Shown: piece by piece, positions 1 to 9,082 of the stretch
Layout of the letters: every line of letters starts with the position of its first letter
Position numbering within the stretch: the first letter of the stretch is position 1
The notes under the pieces: generated by a model
What the model saw: the letters and a program-made list of their open reading frames with translations, nothing else
Told to the model about the DNA's origin: nothing
Database searches by the model: none
DNA from: Capniomyces stellatus
Lineage: Eukaryota; Kickxellomycota; Harpellomycetes; Harpellales; Legeriomycetaceae
Length of the DNA stretch: 64,000 nt
Direction of reading: 5' to 3'
NCBI GenBank assembly: GCA_001661515.1
Contig: LUVW01000003.1
Coordinates: 625,554 to 689,553, forward strand
Translations under genes and position numbers: made by a program

Positions 1-1089
1 TTCTGGAGAAACCGCCTACTTTAACGCCGCTGCCGAACGATCGATTTCTTATGGTCTACAACTCAAAAGAGTTGTTGCCCCACTCGGCTTTTCTCGCACT
101 TTCTTTAGAGAATGGGATAAAAACATTCCGCAGGATACCACGAGTTTTATAAACAGCCTAATGAACACCGACAACTATTACCAAGCTGTAAGCACCAACC
201 CGCGTATATATATATATATATATCACATTACACCATCCCTCTTAACTCATAACCTTACCACTGATTTAATAACCCATCAAGCTTGTTGGTGGCTTGGGTA
301 TTTGTTATAATTCCTGGTCTTTGTTATAGTTCTTCATTTTTATTTATTTATTTTGCTAATTTGTACATTTTCATCGATTAGAAATATCTCGAGTATGACC
401 AAAGCGGGACTAGACCGTACCAATCACTTTTGAGTTATGTCACCCAAGAAACAAACTCAATGCTCCAAATGCGCTCTTGGCCGCTGAGGTGGCCCTCTTT
501 CCCAATAGCTTCAGGAAATCTATCCAGGTCCACCCAGGACACAACGAAAAATAACTTCAAAAAACGCCAAAACGGATTCGTTTCTACAAACGTGAGCACC
601 AACACCACAATTGTTTCTGTATTTGGATCCACAAATTCATCAACACCAGGTGTCAATGGTGCTCTTTCTTCTAGTAGCCAACTAGGATCCAATAGCTTGG
701 AATCATCCACAAACACAGACTCTTTTTCAAGAGAACTAAAGTCAAACGAAACTTGGTCCAACTCATCAAATGCAAGCCCCAATCTAGGAAGTTCCCCTCT
801 ATCTCTTTCTCCTACACCTCTGCTTATTATTATTGACGGGATGTCTATTAGCTCTGACTGCACACTACAGGGTGTTTTAGAACGCAAAAAGTGCAACGAT
901 CTACAGGCCATTGCTTGGTTTAAATACCGCCAACAAATCGAGTACTACCAAACCCTCAGTTCCAAAGCCTTGCTCGTTGTTTGCAGCGGTCCTATTACCG
1001 AGGATAACCAGTTATGCAACAAGAACTTTGTTTTAACTCGACCCAAGTGGCTAGCTAACCAGCTCATCACTTATTTCTTCCCCAAATAA
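1..1089 (+). CDS. 3' part of an unrecognised Ser/Thr/Asn-rich protein
   Basis: The 5' end lies outside the window. Exon 2-187 is open in frame 2 and ends at GCT before GTAAGC. The intron is 188-381, with a GCTAAT branch-like site and GATTAG acceptor, and exon 382-1089 continues in phase 0 to TAA. The visible product is about 298 residues: a well-ordered first 90 residues, a low-complexity Ser/Thr/Asn linker of about 120, then an ordered tail with a hydrophobic LLIIIDG strand. I recognise no family, and no signal peptide or membrane helix is visible in the part seen. The antisense frame over 435-911 is also open but reads as a shadow. The intron carries a (TA)n run at 205-223. Confidence 0.6.
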
Positions 1090-1860
1090 ATCACCAGTGC
1101 AAACTAAAATGTTGTGTATTTACGGCACCTTTATTATTTCCTGTATCTTTTTATTCATTTTGTCTATTACTATTTGAATTTTGTTTTCTTTCAGGTTTAC
1201 TTTAGCTTCTACTATTTTCTTTATATTTCATACACACATTTATCCATACTCTATTTCCTCGGCGGTGCCTTGTTCTGCTTTCTCTTTTTTTTTTCTTCTT
1301 GCTTGCGTTTGCTATTTATACTAGGGGGCCTGGGTTTTCTTTTTTATTGCCCTTACATTTTACCAATTTTTTGCTTGATATACGTGACCCCTTTATAGCC
1401 AAAAAATTTCTAGTTTAAGTGGTTTCCCCAGTTAACTTTTCCAAACCACCATTAGTTGGTTTCAATTCAGAAATAAATCAAACACAAGCACAAGCACAAG
1501 AAGATATATATATATATTTATATCCGTTTGGAATTTGCCTCAAACCTAAAGAGCCGTGTGCTGAAATAGTCTTGATCAAGTTGGTTTTAATCGCCTTTAT
1601 TAAAAAAGTATCCCAAATAAATAGTTGAATTACTAAAAAAGCTATCAAGCAACATAATATAACAACCAAAACATAATATATACCAAAATTTAAAGTGCTG
1701 TTTACAGTTTTTATCAAAACTGCTTTTACTCGCAATATGTGCACATGCCAATATATAGCCACAAAGCCAATTTTATTTAACTGCATCATATATCAAAACT
1801 AAAGCTTCAACTAACAACTTGCTTTCTTCAAATTTTGTCTATACATAGCCCAGTTATCAG
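1090..1860. other. gene-free, T-rich spacer
   Basis: This lies between the 3' end of the first gene and the 3' end of the collagen-like gene on the other strand, so it holds two facing 3' ends. It is T-rich, with a short TA run near 1504-1518. Short open frames here are hydrophobic products of poly-T and look spurious. Confidence 0.6.
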
Positions 1861-2739
1861 TTAAAAAGCAGCAGGGGAATTGCACCCAAGTCTGGCAAAC
1901 CCAGTTTGTCCGACATTACCCTGGGGGCCTTGTGGCCCTGTCTTGCCATCATTGCCGGTATCGCCTCTCAAGCCAGGATCGCCATCCAAACCTTTCGGGC
2001 CATCGTTGCCTTGAATGCCTTGAGTACCTTTTCCACCATCTCTACCATTTTGACCAGTCGCTCCCGTTATTACAAAAACTTGTTGATCTAATGAGCGCTT
2101 TAGGTGATTGTATTTTATTTCTAAATCTATATTGAGAGCATCATCTTTAAAGATATCCTTATCGAGTGATGAGTCATGATTAAGCCTTGAACTCTCAAAA
2201 TTGAATCCAACAGGAACGTTTCCGGCCATTGATTTTTTGTACTTAGCTCCCAAAACAAGGTCGCCCAGCCCTGTCAAACCTCGAAGTCCTTTGTCGCCTT
2301 CTTTTCCTATTTTTATATAAACACAACGTTTGTACAACTATAGTTATGTGACCTGCCATACCAACAACTCTGAAAAATATTATTCTCTTTATACATAAAA
2401 CTTACCCGTAAACATTTCAATCGTGGGAAGTTCTTTAAAATATTCCAGCATATCTTCATACTCTTTCATAAATCGAGCATCAACGTTACTAATGTAGTGA
2501 TCACTACTAGGGGTTTGGTACTTATCAAAACTCTTAATATAGTTACTTGATTCCAAATCCACCAAAGCTGGATTTATTTTAAAACAGGCCGACACAGCCA
2601 ATCTTTTAGACGCCAAGTTTTTTGCATTGTTCACAGATTTGATACACTTCATCGAAAATTCCGCAAACGATAACCTCTCCCCCAAAATAAGACCTGGGCA
2701 CAACGAAGCCACCAGAACTAAAGCACTTTTTATTTGCAT
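1861..2739 (-). CDS. secreted collagen-like protein (G-X-Y repeats)
   Basis: Two exons: complement(2406..2739) and complement(1861..2306). The 99-base intron has donor GTAAGT and acceptor ATAG, phase 1; the join creates the glycine of TGKEGDKG. The product is 259 residues. Residues 1-20 look like a signal peptide (a hydrophobic stretch after MQIK). A globular N-terminal part of about 110 residues follows, then a short G-X-Y stretch, a non-collagenous spacer, and 18 consecutive G-X-Y triplets (GATGQNGRDG to GNVGQTG) ending 11 residues before the C-terminus. Such repeats normally form triple helices in secreted or surface proteins; a role in adhesion or the cell surface is inference. It diverges from the collagen-like gene at 6116 across the palindrome and shares its layout: signal peptide, about 100 residues, then a phase-1 intron just before the repeat. 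Confidence 0.85.
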
Positions 2740-3456
2740 TTTTCTTTATTTTTATTTTTGATATGGCACGTGGCTTTTTTTACTGCTTTGTTGTCAATAA
2801 TACCAGAACTTTCAGTTGTTATTCTTTAAACTATAAAAAATAATTTTTGTTCTTAAATTTTGAGAATTTCGATGTAAATGAATGTTGAAGCTATGATAGA
2901 ATACGATTTACTTTAACCAAGAAAACTTGTAGAGTTATCAACATCGAGAATATCAGCTACTTATATACATTTTTGTGTCTATTTTTTCTATTACTATCCA
3001 TTGCTATCAATTACTATCCATTACAATTCATTACTATTCATTACTATCCATCGCTATTTACGACCACCACTATCTTTTACTCATTAATACTTTGTACCAT
3101 CACTCTTGTAAACTATTTGTGTTGTTGCCATTATAGACACCATAACTACCTCACATATTGTATTTGTCGTCTTTTATATTTCCTTGCTTGGTTATACTAA
3201 TGCTGATAGTGTCACTGATACTTCGAATGTCACTAATTCTGACAATCCCACCAATACCGTGCTAGTGTAATAAAACGCTGCTGTGGAATATTCGCATACA
3301 TGGAAGCGGTGCTGCTTCTGCTTCTGTTTCTGTTTCTGTTTCTGTTTATGTTTATGTTTATGTTTATTTTTATGCTTATGCTTATGTTTATTTTTATATT
3401 ACTGTTACTGTTACTGTTACTGTTACAGTCGTTTTAACCACCTCCATCACCACTTT

Positions 3457-3953
3457 CTTCATGGCTACCATCATTGCTGCCATAGCCACTGCCATTCGCT
3501 GTGTCCCATACCACTGCTCTTTTGTTGAAGCAATCTGTTTGACCAACTGTGTATAGAGCAGAGTGCCTGTACAACAATGCCTGTGTACTGGAAAGAGTAT
3601 AAAGTAGCCCTGTTGAATGATTACAGCAGCAAAAAAGAAAAAAGACATGGCGTTCCCCAATTGGCCAAGAGTGCCCAAATACTCAGCACAGCACAGGATA
3701 TTCGNCTTCATGGCTACCATCATTGCTGCCATAGCCACTGCCATTCGCTGTGTCCCATACCACTGCTCTTTTGTTGAAGCAATCTGTTTGACCAACTGTG
3801 TATAGAGCAGAGTGCCTGTACAACAATGCCTGTGTACTGGAAAGAGTATAAAGTAGCCCTGTTGAATGATTACAGCAGCAAAAAAGAAAAAAGACATGGC
3901 GTTCCCCAATTGGCCAAGAGTGCCCAAATACTCAGCACAGCACAGGATATTCG
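3457..3953. repeat. 248-bp exact direct duplication joined by a single N
   Basis: 3457-3704 and 3706-3953 read identically, from CTTCATGGCTACC to GATATTCG, with the only ambiguous base of the window (N) at 3705 exactly between them. The right arm of the palindrome holds this segment once. The likeliest explanation is an assembly join in which overlapping ends were abutted and not merged. Confidence 0.9.
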
Positions 3954-4080
3954 ATGTACTATTCATCTAATCCCACGTCTTTGTTGCTGAATCAGGCATA
4001 CTTGTTGCGTAGAACAAATGTTCCAGATAACATAAGCAGGCGCACCAGCGAATCGCGGTGTTTCTGCTTTGCACAATTTT

Positions 4081-4215
4081 TATGTTTGTATGTCTGTGTA
4101 TTTTTTATGTTTGTATGTCTGTGTATTTTTTATGTTTGTATGTCTGTGTATTTTTTATACTTGTATGTTTGTGTATTTTTTATACTTGCCTGTTTATGTA
4201 TTTTTTATGTTTGTA
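4081..4215. repeat. 25-bp minisatellite in the left arm
   Basis: Units of the type TATGTTTGTATGTCTGTG plus a T-run start at 4081, 4106 and 4131, giving a 25-base period, and decay into variants (TATACTTGTATG, TATACTTGCCTG) by about 4215. Since 25 is not a multiple of 3, all three frames are open, which explains the overlapping spurious ORFs. Confidence 0.8.
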
Positions 4216-4397
4216 TGTTTTTCTATACATATGCGTGTCTGTTTGGCTTGTTACGCCAGTCTTGCGCACTTTTTATTTCTCTTCTTTTTCTCCTTTACCC
4301 CTCTCTCTCCTCTAACGCTTTATCTCTGCTTCATTATTTGTTGTTGATTCTGCTGTTCTGTGCAATTTCTAAAACCGCTGAAATCAAATCTTTCCAA

Positions 4398-4811
4398 TAT
4401 GATACGATATTCTTTGTAATAGAACATAAAGAATATCAGGAATCATGTACAAATGATAAGCGTACACTTGAAAAACTAAAAGCCACGCCTATAGATACCG
4501 GATGATGGCAAATATATCCGTACGTACTGACTTTAACCAACTAAACTTTATCAATGAATAAAATGAACACACGTTATCATCGATAGCTGTTTCAACTTTA
4601 AGATTTTGTTTGCTTTGTTAAACCAATGTGATGTTAAAAAAAATGTTTGTATAACATATTTTCAAAGGCATTATTTAGTGGTTTATGCTAGCTTTGCAGA
4701 TTCTACTATTCCACTAGCCAAACGTTTTGGATTTTAAAACCGATTTTTTAAAATTGTAGTTTGTCACCTGTGAGTAATATTAGTTCTGACAATTTCGTAT
4801 TGAAATACTTG
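4398..4811. other. palindrome spacer, no gene
   Basis: This 414-base AT-rich unique sequence separates the two arms. I see no ORF, RNA gene or transposase remnant in it. Confidence 0.7.
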
Positions 4812-6055
4812 TTGGAAAGATTTGATTTCAGCGGTTTTAGAAATTGCACAGAACAGCAGAATCAACAACAAATAATGAAGCAGAGATAAAGCGTTAGAGG
4901 AGAGAGAGGGGTAAAGGAGAAAAAGAAGAGAAATAAAAAGTGCGCAAGACTGGCGTAACAAGCCAAACAGACACGCATATGTATAGAAAAACATACAAAC
5001 ATAAAAAATACATAAACAGGCAAGTATAAAAAATACACAAACATACAAGTATAAAAAATACACAGACATACAAACATAAAAAATACACAGACATACAAAC
5101 ATAAAAAATACACAGACATACAAACATAAAAATTGTGCAAAGCAGAAACACCGCGATTCGCTGGTGCGCCTGCTTATGTTATCTGGAACATTTGTTCTAC
5201 GCAACAAGTATGCCTGATTCAGCAACAAAGACGTGGGATTAGATGAATAGTACATCGAATATCCTGTGCTGTGCTGAGTATTTGGGCACTCTTGGCCAAT
5301 TGGGGAACGCCATGTCTTTTTTCTTTTTTGCTGCTGTAATCATTCAACAGGGCTACTTTATACTCTTTCCAGTACACAAGCATTGTTGTACAGGCACTCT
5401 GCTCTATACACAGTTGGTCAAACAGATTGCTTCAACAAAAGAGCAGTGGTATGGGACACAGCGAATGGCAGTGGCTATGGCAGCAATGATGGTAGCCATG
5501 AAGAAAGTGGTGATGGAGGTGGTTAAAACGACTGTAACAGTAACAGTAACAGTAACAGTAATATAAAAATAAACATAAGCATAAGCATAAAAATAAACAT
5601 AAACATAAACATAAACAGAAACAGAAACAGAAACAGAAGCAGAAGCAGCACCGCTTCCATGTATGCGAATATTCCACAGCAGCGTTTTATTACACTAGCA
5701 CGGTATTGGTGGGATTGTCAGAATTAGTGACATTCGAAGTATCAGTGACACTATCAGCATTAGTATAACCAAGCAAGGAAATATAAAAGACGACAAATAC
5801 AATATGTGAGGTAGTTATGGTGTCTATAATGGCAACAACACAAATAGTTTACAAGAGTGATGGTACAAAGTATTAATGAGTAAAAGATAGTGGTGGTCGT
5901 AAATAGCGATGGATAGTAATGAATAGTAATGAATTGTAATGGATAGTAATTGATAGTAATGAATTGTAATGGATAGTAATTGATAGCAATGGATAGTAAT
6001 AGAAAAAATAGACACAAAAATGTATATAACTAGCTGATATTCTCGATGTTGATAA
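4812..6055. repeat. right arm of the palindrome
   Basis: Reverse complement of 2935-4397, running from TTGGAAAGATTTG to GATATTCTCGATGTTGATAA. It carries the same hexamer, decamer and 25-bp repeats, three more copies of the 10-bp unit near 5935-5965 than the left arm, and only one copy of the 248-bp segment. No target-site duplication is apparent: flanks are GTAGAG on the left and AAACAT on the right. Confidence 0.9.
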
Positions 6056-6115
6056 AAACATATCTTGAAGTTTTAAAAAGATATTTTAAATAGCATAATT
6101 TTTCAAGTTAAAAGT

Positions 6116-6779
6116 ATGAATTTCAAATTGTTTTTAGTAGCTTTATCTGTTGTGATATTACCTTTAAACTTAACTGGGATAGCTGCTTGCAATTACAATG
6201 GCATTGAAGATAACGTATGCACCTTTCCAGCAACATATTACAACTGTTTGGCTAAACTTTGCGGCAAACTCCTACCATTTCACCATCCCAACAGAATTAT
6301 GGGAACCTTTGGCAAAGATTGTATACCAAAATTGGATAGAAATACAATTAGTAACTCTAAATTGAATATTTGCTTTAATAACATCATCAGCCATTTACCA
6401 AATATAGGCAAGTGTAGTTTTGTTTATCGTTAATAATATAGGATGCGGGATACTTTGAATGTAAAGATAGCAGTAGATATTGTGGCAAAAAAAAGTGGTT
6501 TAGCTGACCCACTAAACTGATGTGCTTTAATTGATTGATAAGTATCAAATACTAACAACTTGTGTTTTTATATATTTATAACTTAAAACAGGACCAAATA
6601 CTAAAAATTCTGAGTCCTCAACCCTTACTATATCGGGAGAAAAGGGGCCTGATGGTCCACAAGGAATAAATGGAGACAACGCACTTCCTATCTTGTTTAA
6701 AGCTGTATCACTGTATGTTTATCCAAAACGCAACAGGCGTGAAACTTTTAATTTTAAAAAATATCAGCGATATCGATAA
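6116..6779 (+). CDS. secreted collagen-like protein, possibly frameshifted
   Basis: Exon 1 is 6116-6407 and exon 2 is 6592-6779. The intron uses a GC-AG donor (ATAG then GCAAGT), has a perfect TACTAAC branch site at 6550-6556 and an AACAG acceptor; phase 1 joins as PNIG-PNTK. A signal peptide covers about residues 1-24 (MNFKLFLVALSVVILPL). A Cys-containing segment of about 75 residues follows (six or so Cys), then a short G-X-Y run, GEKGPDGPQGINGD. The frame stops at 6777-6779. A second open frame overlaps from 6670 and continues to 6909, so the real tail may have been lost to a one-base slip near the A-run at 6757-6761, or the sequence may hold an error there. This gene diverges from the one at 1861-2739. 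Confidence 0.7.
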
Positions 6780-7405
6780 TAGCAAAAAAAATAAAATTGA
6801 TTTCATTGAATATTATGCTATTACTGTTGACTATGATTTTGGTAAAAGAGTTGAGGGCCTAACTGATTATACTAACTTCGATGTTACCTTTGTTTTTGTG
6901 ATTTTATAATTAGTACTGCCAACATAATAAAAAAAGAAAACGGTCGTTCAAGCTAACAACAGAGAATTCGACTCGTATTACAAACCAATGGACGCATAAC
7001 ACTCCCCGTAAACCAACAAGTATTCCGATTTCCAACAGAATCAGGAAGCTCAGCACTAAGCAGCTCACGTTCTGACCAGAAACTTGAAGAAATATAATGA
7101 ATATCAAATTGTAGTTTTGGAGTTTTTAGTATAAAGTCAACATAGTTTTGTCAATTATATAGTTTAAGAATAATAAAACAACAAAAAATCAATTTGAAAG
7201 AATAAAGTTCTTGTCCAATGTGTCGATAATGACGCTCCGGAACAATAGACTGTATTTCTATGCATGTGTTTAACAGTGGTATGAGGAAAGAAGAGTCGAC
7301 ATTTAAGGATTATTTTCTGAAAATGTGTACCAGTTCTCGGTAAACAGTTGATCTTGTAGTTTACTTTAGCTTTTCATTTGTTAGTCGGTTACTCACTTCA
7401 AATAG
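6780..7405. other. spacer after the collagen-like gene
   Basis: The first 130 bases may be the frameshifted tail of the collagen-like gene, open in the second frame to 6909. The rest is AT-rich without a supported gene. Confidence 0.5.
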
Positions 7406-8067
7406 GGAAGCAATAGAACTTGTATCAAAGATCTGATAAACAAACCATTCAAAAATATATGCAGCACATGGGTAAGCGGCTGCATCAGATGTTTAAAGAA
7501 ATACAGTGACTTGGACAAGGCAGAAGGAGCAGCAGAGGCACTAGTAAAGAGAACAAAAAAGAACGACGTGTCCAAAATTACAAAATGGATACTAGATCAT
7601 GACATTGACAAAGGATCGGATTGAACAGGGCTAGAAATAGTATACCCTGAGCACAGTAGAGGAATTAAAGAAATAGGAAAAATAAGAATATGAGGTTTTT
7701 GGACCTCAGAGAGACTAGCTAACAGCAAGTCCATAAACACCAAGTACAAAGAATACTGCCCAATGTGTCACAGAAGACACCCAGAAACAATAGGGCACAT
7801 CCTAATTGATTGTAACAAATGGGACGATGCTAGAGAAATTACCCTCAAGGAATTTATTCTTGACAACACATATCAGAGTTTACCGGACTTTAATCTTACG
7901 CCCAACTCAACTCGTAATAAGCTGGTAGGTGAGCTTCTCGGGGGGAGAACTAAAGATCAAGGCATCTGCTATCCAAAAGAAAGAATATAACCTCTCAGTC
8001 TCGATGACGCTTGCAACAGCATCATTCTTGACTTTAATCCGCGCAACCCGATTACTAAGACTCGATG
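7406..8067 (+). mobile_element. decayed 3' end of a non-LTR (LINE) reverse transcriptase ORF
   Basis: The frame starting at 7406 reads as the C-terminal part of a LINE polyprotein, with the zinc-knuckle-like motif YCPMCHRRHPETIGHILIDC (about 7755-7815) typical of the region after the reverse transcriptase. It is broken by in-frame TGA codons at 7622-7624 and 7691-7693. After the G6 run near 7940 the sensible reading moves by one frame (LLGGELKIKASA onward, to about 8067). No polymerase core, 5' end or target-site duplication is present. A dead fragment. Confidence 0.75.
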
Positions 8068-9082
8068 AGGTTAGTACATCACCAGCCCCACTGAACCAAA
8101 GTCATCAAGACATGTTTATCTGTAGTGGGGCGAGAGGGAATAGGATAATTTTTAGTAGTAATTTTGAGTCTGTCAATATTGCAGATCCTTATATAGCAAG
8201 TTGTTGGGTATGGAAGCATGTATTCGTGCCAACCTGCAGTTATTACCAATAATTTTGAAAAGATTCCGTTAATTTTGTCAATTGAAAACAAAGTAAATTG
8301 CTAGACGAAGGGTTGGTTGTGAGTTTCTTGAAAGGAGAGATGAGAGTAGTTAGGGCTAGGAGAGCGTTGTTAGACAAGACGGTGTAGTTGATGAGTATAC
8401 AGTTGGTTTGATAAGATGTGATACAAGTTGGGGGGTTAGTTGGGCTTTGTCGCCGTTTTTTGAGGTTGGTAAATCAATCAGTCAATCAAATTTGCTTTAG
8501 AAACTAAAGTCGGTGAGAACAGTACTGGGTTATTGGATTAAAAGCGAATAATGTAAAAAGTTTGATAAATCGAATAGTTACCAGAGATCGATTTATTTTT
8601 TTTAACAAATTTGAAATATTTTAGTTTTTTGGTTACTCCATTAGTGGAAAAAAAAAAAATTTTTTTTTTAAAAAAAAGGTGAAAGAAAATTGTAAATAGA
8701 AAGAGGTAATTGCTATATTCCACTTTTGAAGGGGTATTTTTTAAAGGTAGATTTCGAAAGAAATTAAAGAATCGAAGCAAGATTGATATCAAAGCAAAGT
8801 TAGGAAAAGAAAACAAGGACCTGGAGCTTTAAATAAAAACAAATAGTTGCTGAGCAAAACAGAAATAAGAACAAAAAAAAACATCAGAGAATAGGAAAGT
8901 GTATAATAGAAGGGACAATTCTAAATAAAAACGGGTGTTTGCATAGCTCAAGTCTTTGTTTTTTTTTATCAAGTAAAAAAAAGAGAGAACAAGGAGAGAC
9001 GGACGAGTGGAACGGTAGAGTATACGGATATAGAAGTAAATAAGAAGAAAGGGAGGAAATAAAGAAGAAAAAAGAAACGAAA
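8068..9082. other. gene-free upstream region of LTV1
   Basis: No supported gene. It holds a long A-T-A homopolymer tract at 8648-8677 (12 A, 10 T, 8 A) and a purine-rich stretch before the LTV1 start. Confidence 0.6.

Larger units (their letters stand above)
2935..4397. repeat. left arm of a 3.1-kb imperfect palindrome
   Basis: The arm is the reverse complement of 4812-6055. It begins TTATCAACATCGAGAATATC and ends at CTTTCCAA. Differences seen are an extra 248-bp copy plus an N in this arm, 30 bases (three 10-bp units) missing near 3030, and scattered substitutions. Much of it is tandem repeat: 10-bp units of the type TATCCATTAC at about 2995-3060, hexamers of TGTTTC/TGTTTA type at about 3320-3390, CTGTTA hexamers at about 3402-3426, and 25-bp units at 4081-4215. 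The ORFs inside (for example Cys/Phe/Tyr-rich frames) come from these repeats and are not credible genes. Confidence 0.9.

Noticed and set aside
435..911. 158-codon antisense ORF
   Set aside because: It overlaps the better-supported plus-strand exon, which has a splice join and continuous upstream coding.
3394..3966. 190-codon ORF containing X
   Set aside because: Spans the N and duplicated segment; its length is an artefact of the join.
3954..4505. 183-codon Cys/Phe/Tyr-rich ORF and its mirror copy at 4764-5255
   Set aside because: Produced by the 25-bp repeat, which is open in all frames; no conserved composition outside the repeat.
2926..6064. Target-site duplication around the palindrome
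   Set aside because: Flanking bases (GTAGAG and AAACAT) do not match, so transposition is not shown.
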